Positions 12,175 through 18,137 of a stretch of 22,297 nt of DNA are shown one piece after another (within the stretch, counting starts at the first letter, position 1; every line of letters starts with the position of its first letter). The stretch is from a virus, in the IMG/VR virus record IMGVR_UViG_3300046460_000401, positions 1 through 22,297 of that record. One strand, written 5' to 3'. A program made the translations under genes and the position numbers. The notes under the pieces are model-generated. The model was given only the letters and a program-made list of their open reading frames with translations, was not told the origin of the DNA and searched no databases.

Positions 12175-12953
12175 GCGTTCAAGCAATGTCATGGGCGCTG
12201 TCTTTGCCCACGCAAGTTCTCAAGGATGCTAGCGCACGGCACGTCCTGCTGTGCTTGGCCAACTATGCCGGATCGAACGGCACTGGCGCGTTTCCGTCAG
12301 CTTCCACCCTGGCTCAGGACACCGGTCTATCCGAGCGCACCGTGCGTTACAAGTTAGATGACCTGGAGAAGTCGGGACTGATCAAGCAGGGCAATCAGGC
12401 GATTGCTGCTGTTCACATTGATCGCCATGACCGACGCCCAGTCGTTTACGACCTTCAAATATTGCGGGGTGCAAATGCTGCACCCCGTTCGGAACGGGGT
12501 GCAAATGACGGCACGGGGTGCAATCCACAACAGGACGGGGTGCAATCTACGACAGAACGGGGTGCAGCGGCTGCACCCAATACGTCAATTAACCATCAGG
12601 TAACCGAACAGCAGCTGCAGCGCGAGTTTTCTGGCGTGGTCGATGATCAGGATCGACAAGCTCTCGTAGATCCACGCCAGCGCTTTTCGATGTTTGTCGA
12701 CTGGGAGTTCAGCGCTAAACAGTTGGAAGACCAGCTTCGCCTGATGTGCTTGCCGATCTCATCGGCTACCGATGAGTTGATTAACTCGTTCAAAGGTTTC
12801 TTCATCGCCAAACCCGATACCCGTGACAACGCCGCCGGCTGGTGCCACCGCCTTGCTAAGTGGATCAAGCGTGATCGCGCTGTGAAGTCCGGCGACATTG
12901 AGGAAGAGATGGATGCGACCGGTGACTGGACTGCCAAGGGGGTTCGGGTATGA
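12171..12953 (+). CDS. Replication initiator with wHTH and DnaT-like domain (O-like)
   Basis: A 260-aa protein beginning at GTG 12171. Residues about 15-80 form a winged helix-turn-helix (FPSASTLAQDTGLSERTVRY then KLDDLEKSGLI), which should bind the origin. Residues about 95-150 are a low-complexity linker encoded by the iteron array. Residues about 165-240 match a DnaT-like ssDNA-binding domain (FSMFVDWEFS, then GFFIAKPDTRDNAAGWCHRL). It would open the origin and recruit the host helicase with the P-like protein encoded next, whose start overlaps its stop (ATGA). Lambda O likewise carries its origin inside the gene. Confidence 0.85.
   Translation: MSVQAMSWALSLPTQVLKDASARHVLLCLANYAGSNGTGAFPSASTLAQDTGLSERTVRYKLDDLEKSGLIKQGNQAIAAVHIDRHDRRPVVYDLQILRGANAAPRSERGANDGTGCNPQQDGVQSTTERGAAAAPNTSINHQVTEQQLQREFSGVVDDQDRQALVDPRQRFSMFVDWEFSAKQLEDQLRLMCLPISSATDELINSFKGFFIAKPDTRDNAAGWCHRLAKWIKRDRAVKSGDIEEEMDATGDWTAKGVRV
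12465..12578. other. Iteron cluster, candidate phage replication origin
   Basis: The motif CGGGGTGCA occurs in direct orientation at 12465, 12495, 12514, 12536 and 12558, inverted at 12479-12487 (TGCACCCCG), and partly inverted at 12572-12578. Four direct copies extend to CGGGGTGCAA. Starts are 30, 19, 22 and 22 bases apart, near whole helical turns. The array lies in the linker part of the initiator gene, as in lambda ori within O. Confidence 0.8.
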
Positions 12954-13621
12954 AATCTGCACGCGATCTTATTGCCGAACGGCGAACCGACCCTATCTAC
13001 AAGCCGACGTCCGATCCAGTAGTGGCCGAGGTTGATCCATCGACCAAAGCTGTCATCGACGATTTGTTCCTGCGTCTTCGCGGTGCCTGTGGCGCATGGC
13101 GCCAGTCTTGGCCGACTGAGGCCGTGATGAATGCCTCGAAGCTTGAATGGCTCGGCGAGTTCATGCGCTCCGGGATCAACCGGATGGAGCAAATCGACCA
13201 CGGCATGCGCGTCCTGAGTGCGAGTAAGTCGGCATTTGTTCCGGCGCCTGGCGTTTTCGTTAGCTGGTGCTTTGCTCCTGAAGGGCTGGGATTGCCGAGC
13301 GTCGAAAAAGCGTACGCCCAGGGTCTTCGCAACTGCCATCCCGCTATGCGTGATTCGGCCAAGTGGATGCACGCTGCGGTCTACCACGCTACTGCGGCCG
13401 CTGGTTTTCATGGCCTGCCATTGCTCTCGCGCGAACTTGGTTTGGCGAGCTTCGAGCGTCACTACTTGGCCCAGTGCAGGAAGATTTGGAAGGGTGAACC
13501 CCTAGGCTCTATCCCTATTGCTGAACTTGCTGCGCCTAAGCCTGATCGCAACCCCGAAGTGGGTAACACCGCTTTGGCCAACTTGCGCGCGATGCGTGCG
13601 GGGAGGGCGGAACGTGTGTGA
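12950..13621 (+). CDS. Phage replication protein P-like
   Basis: A 223-aa protein matching the phage replication protein P family (PF06992) in length and pattern. It has an N-terminal SARDLIAERR, a helical centre with WRQSWPTEAVMNASKLEWLG and GMRVLSASKSAFVPAPGVFV, and a C-terminal part with MRDSAKWMHAAVYHATAAAG. Lambda P loads host DnaB helicase at the origin. The ATG overlaps the stop of the initiator gene, so the two products are probably made in a fixed ratio. Confidence 0.8.
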   Translation: MKSARDLIAERRTDPIYKPTSDPVVAEVDPSTKAVIDDLFLRLRGACGAWRQSWPTEAVMNASKLEWLGEFMRSGINRMEQIDHGMRVLSASKSAFVPAPGVFVSWCFAPEGLGLPSVEKAYAQGLRNCHPAMRDSAKWMHAAVYHATAAAGFHGLPLLSRELGLASFERHYLAQCRKIWKGEPLGSIPIAELAAPKPDRNPEVGNTALANLRAMRAGRAERV

Positions 13622-13823
13622 CCGTCGCCTTGCGGTACCCGAAATCGATACCTATCGATTCGCAGTGTTCTGCTGTTCGTTCAAGGTCGATTTGAGTTCG
13701 CCGCCTGATCACGCGCTGGCGCTGTTTGCCGACAAGGCCATGGCCAAGCGTTATGGCTCGTGGATGTGGCCTGGGACCTACGAAGTCGTCGACGTCGTGA
13801 CGGGGAAGCCTGCATGCGAGTGA
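13614..13823 (+). CDS. Small hypothetical protein after P
   Basis: A 69-aa protein starting at GTG 13614, with GGAGGG about 6 bases upstream and an 8-base overlap with the P-like gene. It reads MCDRRLAVPEIDTYRFAVFC with WMWPGTYEVVDVVTGKPACE at the end. This beta-rich pattern with Trp and Tyr resembles short nin-region proteins of Pseudomonas phages. It overlaps the next gene by 10 bases. No function known. Confidence 0.65.
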   Translation: MCDRRLAVPEIDTYRFAVFCCSFKVDLSSPPDHALALFADKAMAKRYGSWMWPGTYEVVDVVTGKPACE

Positions 13824-14116
13824 GCTCGAAGAAGCTTCGCGCCTCGGCCGATGGCCAAGAGTGCACCGTCCGGATGCCAGGCATCTGCAATCGCAATCCA
13901 GAAACCACCGTCCTCGCGCATCTGCCTTGCGGGCAGAAGGGTATGGGCATGAAAGGCTTTGACACCGTGGCGGTGTACGCGTGCTGCGCTTGCCACGACG
14001 TGATCGACGGCCGCGCCGCCGTCGAGATCGACTGGCAGGACGTTCCGCGCGCCATCGCCGAAACCCACGAAGCCCTGATCAGGGCTGGAATTCTCACCGT
14101 GAAGGGGGCCGCATGA
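13814..14116 (+). CDS. YbcO/DUF1364-like putative nuclease
   Basis: A 100-aa protein of the DUF1364 family found in the nin region of lambdoid phages (E. coli prophage YbcO is the named example). Conserved cysteines and histidines (ECTVRMPGIC, LAHLPCG, ACCACHDVIDGR) form what looks like an HNH-type zinc fold with C-x-x-C-H. A DNA nuclease or recombination role is proposed for the family but unproven. ATG 13814 is chosen because the conserved N-terminus (KKLRASADGQECTVR) follows directly. An earlier in-frame start at 13760 would overlap far into the preceding gene. Confidence 0.8.
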   Translation: MRVSSKKLRASADGQECTVRMPGICNRNPETTVLAHLPCGQKGMGMKGFDTVAVYACCACHDVIDGRAAVEIDWQDVPRAIAETHEALIRAGILTVKGAA

Positions 14117-15393
14117 GTACCGCCGCGGTGAAGATCACGGAAGCTGAGATCAAGCGCCAAGTGGCCGGCACCGTACAGGACGTACGCGACATTGGGAATA
14201 AGGGCCTGTACCTGCGCTTCAACAAGGCTCGAACCGGTGGCTCGTGGTACCTGGTGTTGAAGGGCAAGTGGAATCCCATCGGCACGTTCCCCGAGCTGAC
14301 TCACAAACAGGTTGTAGCGGCGCTGCCTTCGCTTCGGCTGCGTCTGGCCGCCGGGGAGAGCGCGAGCCTGTCGAAGTGGAACGCTGTTGGCGAACTGCTG
14401 GACTGGTTCGCTGATCGCATGTCGCGCGATCGCAATCTGTCGACCAAACGTAAAAACACCGGCGCCTCGATCATCAAGTGCCACCTGAAACCGCGCCTCG
14501 GCGAGCTGCCCCTGATCGGTATCGACAAGGCTGCTCTCGACACCCTACTGATGTGGCCGCTGCAGGAGACGGTTTCCATCGACTACGTGCGTTCCGCGTT
14601 CCAGCTATTGGCCTTGTCATTCCGGCAGGCGGCCAAGCTGGGGTTGATCACGCCCAACCCGATGGCAGCGATCCGGTTCAACGACTTCTCTAAGGCAAAG
14701 GTCGGCATCAAGCCGTCCCGTCTGCGCGGCGTTCAGTTGGAAGGCCTGCTCGGGCAACTGGCCGAAGTCATGAGCACTGCGCCGCTGGATTCGATGCTCG
14801 CACTGATGATGCTCTGCCATGGCACGCGGATCGGTGAAACCCGGATGGCGCGCTGGTCGCACATCAGCCTGGCCGAACGCGAATGGTTCATCCCGGCCGA
14901 GAATACGAAAACCGGTGTCGAGCATCACCTGCCTCTGACAGAGCAAGTATGCACGCTGCTGACCCGGTATCGAGAAGGCCAATACGCTCGAGGCTATGAG
15001 GGCCAGTGCCTGTTCCCGGCACGTAATGGCAAGGCGCTAGGCGAGGCTCAGGGCTGCGCAGTGTTTCGTCGACTGGGGCAGGGCGATTGGACCAGCCACG
15101 ACCTGCGCAAGGTGGCGCGCACCAGTTGGGCAGACCTTGGCATCGATCACCTGATTGGTGAGCTGCTGATCAACCACGCGATGGGCCACAACGTGAAGGT
15201 GTACATCCAGTCCGACGTGATGAGTCGCAAGCGTGACGCTCTCGAACAGTGGCACGCGCATCTAGATCAGAAAGGGTTTGCAGCGATTCACGGATTGACC
15301 GGCGTTAGATTTGAAGATTCCGGTAATCCGCTGCAAGCCACAGAACATAAGGCCTGCAAGGCCATTCAAGAAACAACCATAGGCGAGGTTTAA
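14113..15393 (+). CDS. Second tyrosine recombinase, in the early operon
   Basis: A 426-aa full-length tyrosine recombinase. It has an N-terminal arm-binding-like domain (about 15-80, GLYLRFNKARTGGSWYLVLK), a core-binding domain (about 88-190) and a catalytic domain (about 205-390). The complete active site is visible: R239 (HGTRIGE), K266, H329 and R332 (SHDLR), H355 and Y364. It is unrelated in detail to the integrase at 1-1050. The ATG overlaps the stop of the DUF1364 gene, so it is a built-in member of the rightward early operon, not a separate insertion with its own att module. Its substrate is unknown. Resolution of phage multimers, inversion or control of cargo exchange are all possible. 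Confidence 0.9.
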   Translation: MSTAAVKITEAEIKRQVAGTVQDVRDIGNKGLYLRFNKARTGGSWYLVLKGKWNPIGTFPELTHKQVVAALPSLRLRLAAGESASLSKWNAVGELLDWFADRMSRDRNLSTKRKNTGASIIKCHLKPRLGELPLIGIDKAALDTLLMWPLQETVSIDYVRSAFQLLALSFRQAAKLGLITPNPMAAIRFNDFSKAKVGIKPSRLRGVQLEGLLGQLAEVMSTAPLDSMLALMMLCHGTRIGETRMARWSHISLAEREWFIPAENTKTGVEHHLPLTEQVCTLLTRYREGQYARGYEGQCLFPARNGKALGEAQGCAVFRRLGQGDWTSHDLRKVARTSWADLGIDHLIGELLINHAMGHNVKVYIQSDVMSRKRDALEQWHAHLDQKGFAAIHGLTGVRFEDSGNPLQATEHKACKAIQETTIGEV

Positions 15394-15395
15394 AA

Positions 15396-15710
15396 ATGGA
15401 TAAAAAGCAGCATGGCCCCGCCTTTGTGCGCCGCCAGATCCCGCTCACTGATTGCCCGTCCTGTGCCGGGAAGGGGTTCATAAGAGGTGTGTTTCATCAG
15501 TTGGATTGCATCGGTTGCCACGCTTCTGGACTGGTACACGCCGAAACACTCGAGCCGCTGCTGGTGGAAGACCTGGTTGTCCAGCTCGGCATGTTGATCC
15601 GCCGTGAGCGTCACCTTGCGACGTTGCCGCAAAAGGCGCTGACCATGGCCGAGCTATACCAGCAAACCAATACTCGCGGGCCGGGTGGCTCGGCCTTCAA
15701 GGGAGATTGA
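15396..15710 (+). CDS. Small CxxC zinc-type protein
   Basis: A 104-aa protein with two CxxC pairs (CPSCAGKGFI at about 20-29 and CIGCHASGLV at about 38-47), the spacing and glycine pattern of half a DnaJ-type zinc finger. A helical C-terminal half contains a QLGMLIRRERHL segment. GAGG lies about 9 bases before ATG. Placed directly upstream of the antiterminator, like many lambdoid nin proteins. It may bind nucleic acid or protein; no function is known to me. Confidence 0.75.
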   Translation: MDKKQHGPAFVRRQIPLTDCPSCAGKGFIRGVFHQLDCIGCHASGLVHAETLEPLLVEDLVVQLGMLIRRERHLATLPQKALTMAELYQQTNTRGPGGSAFKGD

Positions 15711-15712
15711 TC

Positions 15713-16066
15713 ATGGCCTTCACTCCAACATTTAAAGAACGTACCGCTGAGGATCTGCTGGAGCATTGGGGGCGCTGGGTCGTGCTGGGCTCTGGTGTGT
15801 CCTGCTGTGCTTCTCGCGAGAACACCATCCTGTCGCCAATGATCACTGATGACGATGCCTTGATGATTGATCGCCTGATAGGGCGCCTGCTCAAGCGCTA
15901 CCCAGAATGCGGCAAGGTGCTGATGAAGTACTACACATCGCGCGATACCTCGCTGTCTGATGTTGGTAAAAAGCTCGGTTTTAAGGTTGAGAAAACCAGG
16001 CAGCTTTGGAAGGCTGGCGTCGCGTGGATTGATGGCGCGCTCGAAAGTCGGAGAGAGGCGGCGTGA
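15713..16066 (+). CDS. Q-type antitermination protein
   Basis: A 117-aa protein matching the phage antitermination Q family (PF06530): EHWGRWVVLGSGVSC early, LIGRLLKRYPECGKVLMKYY in the middle, and a C-terminal helix-turn-helix (SLSDVGKKLGFKVEKTRQLW). It would act on RNA polymerase paused at the late promoter and let it pass the downstream terminators. ATG 15713 is preferred, with GGGAG 7 bases upstream. The TTG at 15707 is too close to that site. The expected target, a strong promoter followed by two terminators, lies at 16637-16772. Confidence 0.85.
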   Translation: MAFTPTFKERTAEDLLEHWGRWVVLGSGVSCCASRENTILSPMITDDDALMIDRLIGRLLKRYPECGKVLMKYYTSRDTSLSDVGKKLGFKVEKTRQLWKAGVAWIDGALESRREAA

Positions 16067-16123
16067 TCGGCAACCCTCCAAGTGGGTGATATCATTTAGA
16101 TGTCAATAACATGAGGATGGTTG

Positions 16124-16612
16124 ATGAAAAGGATATTTGGAGCAGCTTTTTGCATGACTTTGGCGCTGGTTGCGAATGCCGAGCAAAAGCTACAGGTAAT
16201 TAATCTTGCGCCTGATCAGCCCGTAAGCGAGGAGGCGAAAGAAAGGGGGCGCAAGCAAATAGCCGCGCAGGAAGCGGCCGCTAAAATCACGCCTGATGAG
16301 GCGATGGCGTTCATGGCGCGCCTAGACGCTACGGTTAACCAGGGGCATGCACTAGCCAAAACCGGCGGTGCGGATGGAAAAGCAATTCGCAATCAGGCAA
16401 TTGCTTTGAACAAGCTTGATGACGAAGGTGCGCGTTTCCGCGTGTTGTTCGCGCCGTTCAGGAGCTGTGGAAACGCTTCCACAGACGCCGCGATGTCTTG
16501 GCAAGGGTTAGTGGGTAGCGACCAAGCGCAATTTGTTGAATACCACGAAAAGTATATCGCGGCAGCGATGGAGTGCATTCAAACTGCTCAAAGCAAGTCC
16601 AGCGGAAGCTGA
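16124..16612 (+). CDS. Small exported protein of unknown function
   Basis: A 162-aa protein with a clear Sec signal peptide (MKRIFGAAFCMTLALVANA, cut before EQK). The mature part is Ala- and Gln-rich, mainly helical (about 50-150), with two cysteines (FRSCGN, AMECIQ) that could form a periplasmic disulphide. GAGG lies 7 bases before ATG 16124. It sits alone between the Q gene and the late promoter. It could be a periplasmic lysogenic-conversion factor or a lysozyme-inhibitor-like or exclusion protein. No family recognised. Confidence 0.75.
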   Translation: MKRIFGAAFCMTLALVANAEQKLQVINLAPDQPVSEEAKERGRKQIAAQEAAAKITPDEAMAFMARLDATVNQGHALAKTGGADGKAIRNQAIALNKLDDEGARFRVLFAPFRSCGNASTDAAMSWQGLVGSDQAQFVEYHEKYIAAAMECIQTAQSKSSGS

Positions 16613-16636
16613 GTCTGTCATAGCGAAATTGATTAA

Positions 16637-16665
16637 TTGACAAGACCGGTTTCACTCTGTAGTTT
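16637..16665 (+). promoter_or_regulatory. Candidate late promoter pR'
   Basis: Consensus -35 TTGACA (16637-16642), exactly 17 bases, then -10 TAGTTT (16660-16665). Two strong terminators follow within 110 bases, the layout on which Q-type antiterminators act. Confidence 0.65.
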
Positions 16666-16695
16666 TTAAGTTACTTTGCGGTTTTTCCGCGAGCA

Positions 16696-16724
16696 AAGCC
16701 CAACCCTAGAGTTGGGCTTTTTGC
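16696..16724 (+). terminator. Terminator 1 (tR'-like)
   Basis: AAGCCCAAC-CCTAGA-GTTGGGCTT hairpin followed by a T-run. Confidence 0.9.
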
Positions 16725-16740
16725 TTTCTGCCTTTCATTC

Positions 16741-16772
16741 AAGCCCTGCCATCGAGCAGGGCTTTTTCGTTT
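16741..16772 (+). terminator. Terminator 2 (tR'-like)
   Basis: AAGCCCTGC-CATCGA-GCAGGGCTT hairpin followed by TTTCGTTTTT. Tandem with terminator 1. Confidence 0.9.
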
Positions 16773-16845
16773 TTGGCCCTACGCCTGGCTCTTTGCTTCA
16801 AGCGGATGACAGTGACGTGGGGCCAAACTTATTTGAGGACTGCAA

Positions 16846-17190
16846 ATGAACTCGGAGCAACAGGCTCTCGTGGATGTGCCGTTGTGGCTGTTGGTGTTGC
16901 TGAGCATGGCCGGTTTGTCCGGGGAGATGCTGAGGGCATCAGGTAGCGACCTCGGTCTACAGCAGATCCTTCAGCGCGTAGCGTTACGGTTTCTCGCGTC
17001 CGGCCTTTTGGGAATGGCCACTTTGCTGCTCGCAATGGCGATCTGGAACAACCTGTATTTGGCCGCAGGACTGGGCATCGTGATCGCGGTTATTGGCGCC
17101 GATGTCGCGGGAGGCCTCTACACGCAATTTTTGGCAAGGAAGGCGGGGGTCAGCTCTCCACCATCAGATTCCAGCATGAATGATAAATGA
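16846..17190 (+). CDS. Phage holin (LydA-like)
   Basis: A 114-aa protein with about three membrane helices (about 11-30, 47-68 and 70-92) and a short charged C-terminal tail ending SDSSMNDK. This fits a class of phage holins related to P1 LydA (PF16083), which make inner-membrane holes and time lysis. The first gene after the tandem terminators, so it depends on Q. GAGG lies about 7 bases before ATG. The matching endolysin is not in this window and may lie further right. Confidence 0.75.
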   Translation: MNSEQQALVDVPLWLLVLLSMAGLSGEMLRASGSDLGLQQILQRVALRFLASGLLGMATLLLAMAIWNNLYLAAGLGIVIAVIGADVAGGLYTQFLARKAGVSSPPSDSSMNDK

Positions 17191-17285
17191 GGTGGTGCCG
17201 GTGCGGCGCCTAGCTCGGCCACACGAGCGGCGTTGCACCGTTTTGGCGCAGAAAACCGCCGGGGCCCCTGAGGATATTCAAAGGA

Positions 17286-17307
17286 TACGGGGTCGGAAAC
17301 CCGCGGG
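17286..17307. other. Candidate cosN (DNA packaging cut site)
   Basis: A 22-base stretch starting TACGGGG and ending CGCGGG with the same total length as lambda cosN, and by eye about 16 of 22 positions equal to it from memory. It lies about 250 bases before the terminase small-subunit gene, the position of cos in lambda. The sequence between holin stop and 17564 has no gene. Confidence 0.6.
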
Positions 17308-17333
17308 AAAGCGTTAGCCACAGGGCTGGAAAG

Positions 17334-17545
17334 TTAGTTGACAGCGGTTGACAGGTTGACAAGGAATGCCGGGTTGTCAGCGGCAGAATTTGCGTGATCT
17401 CACACAGTGTTTTCTAGTTGATTCCCCCCGGTTCTATTGGGGTTTCAGGCATTTTTACACCTGTTCAAATTATTGAACACCAGCCCCTGTGCAATGGCCA
17501 GAAGGCTTGTCAACTAAGCCGGGTTAGTTGACAGGATCGACAAGC
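17334..17545. repeat. GTTGACA repeat cluster, candidate cosB
   Basis: GTTGACA occurs at 17337, 17347 and 17355, its complement TTGTCA at 17374-17380 and 17508-17513, and again as TTAGTTGACAGG at 17524-17535. CTTGTCAACTAA (17506-17517) and TTAGTTGACAGG form a 12-base near-perfect inverted repeat 6 bases apart. A separate GTTCAA-ATTA-TTGAAC dyad lies at 17463-17478. In lambda, terminase binds repeated R sites between cosN and nu1. Confidence 0.65.
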
Positions 17546-17563
17546 CAAGACGATGGAGGCCGC

Positions 17564-18133
17564 ATGGCTTTTGTAACTCGCAAGGAGTACTGCGAGCTGA
17601 AGGGGTGGTCGAGGCAGTACGTTGGCAAGCTGGTCAAGAATCAACGACTGGTTCTGAATGCCGCCGGTAAGATTGATGTGGAGGCCAGCGAGAAGCTTCT
17701 GGCCATGACGAGCGACCCGAGCAAGGCCGCCGTCGCCGCTCGACATGAGCGCAATCGCCCCAATCGGGGTGATCAGCCACCGCTGGAAATAGTCATCGCA
17801 GACTTTGTAGATGACCCCTCTGGTCAGGTACCCGACTTTCAAAGGTCACGCGCGCTTCGCGAGCACTACCTGTCGCTTCAGGAAAAAAACAACTTCCTTA
17901 AAGCCCAAGGAACCTTGGTAGAGCGCAAGGCGGTCGAAAATGCGGCCTATAACGCCGGTCGCTTACTGCGCGATCTTTTGCTTGGACTGGCGCCACAGCT
18001 ATCGCCGGAACTGGCCTCGCTGTCTGATCCATGGCAAATCGAAAAGCGTCTGACGTCGGCTTTACGACAAACACTGGAAGATGCTGAGCGGCTATCAGCA
18101 GCAGATCTAGAACAAGCCATTACCCCGAGCTAA
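17564..18133 (+). CDS. Terminase small subunit, Nu1-like
   Basis: A 189-aa protein with an N-terminal winged helix-turn-helix (VTRKEYCELKGWSRQYVGKL), a proline-rich basic linker near 50-75, and a long helical C-terminal part (LREHYLSLQEKNNFLKAQGT) for binding the large subunit, as in Nu1. It should recognise the cos repeats just upstream and deliver them to the GpA nuclease. GGAGG precedes ATG 17564 by about 4 bases. An upstream in-frame start at 17528 lacks a ribosome site. The large-subunit gene follows after 4 bases. Confidence 0.85.
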   Translation: MAFVTRKEYCELKGWSRQYVGKLVKNQRLVLNAAGKIDVEASEKLLAMTSDPSKAAVAARHERNRPNRGDQPPLEIVIADFVDDPSGQVPDFQRSRALREHYLSLQEKNNFLKAQGTLVERKAVENAAYNAGRLLRDLLLGLAPQLSPELASLSDPWQIEKRLTSALRQTLEDAERLSAADLEQAITPS

Positions 18134-18137
18134 CCCT

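Noticed and set aside
12465-12578. Short repeats that might suggest a CRISPR array
   Set aside because: Units are 9-10 bases, irregularly spaced, partly inverted and inside a coding gene. They fit iterons.
13681-14484. 267-aa minus-strand ORF
   Set aside because: Shadow of the nin-region genes and second recombinase, low-complexity composition, no ribosome site.
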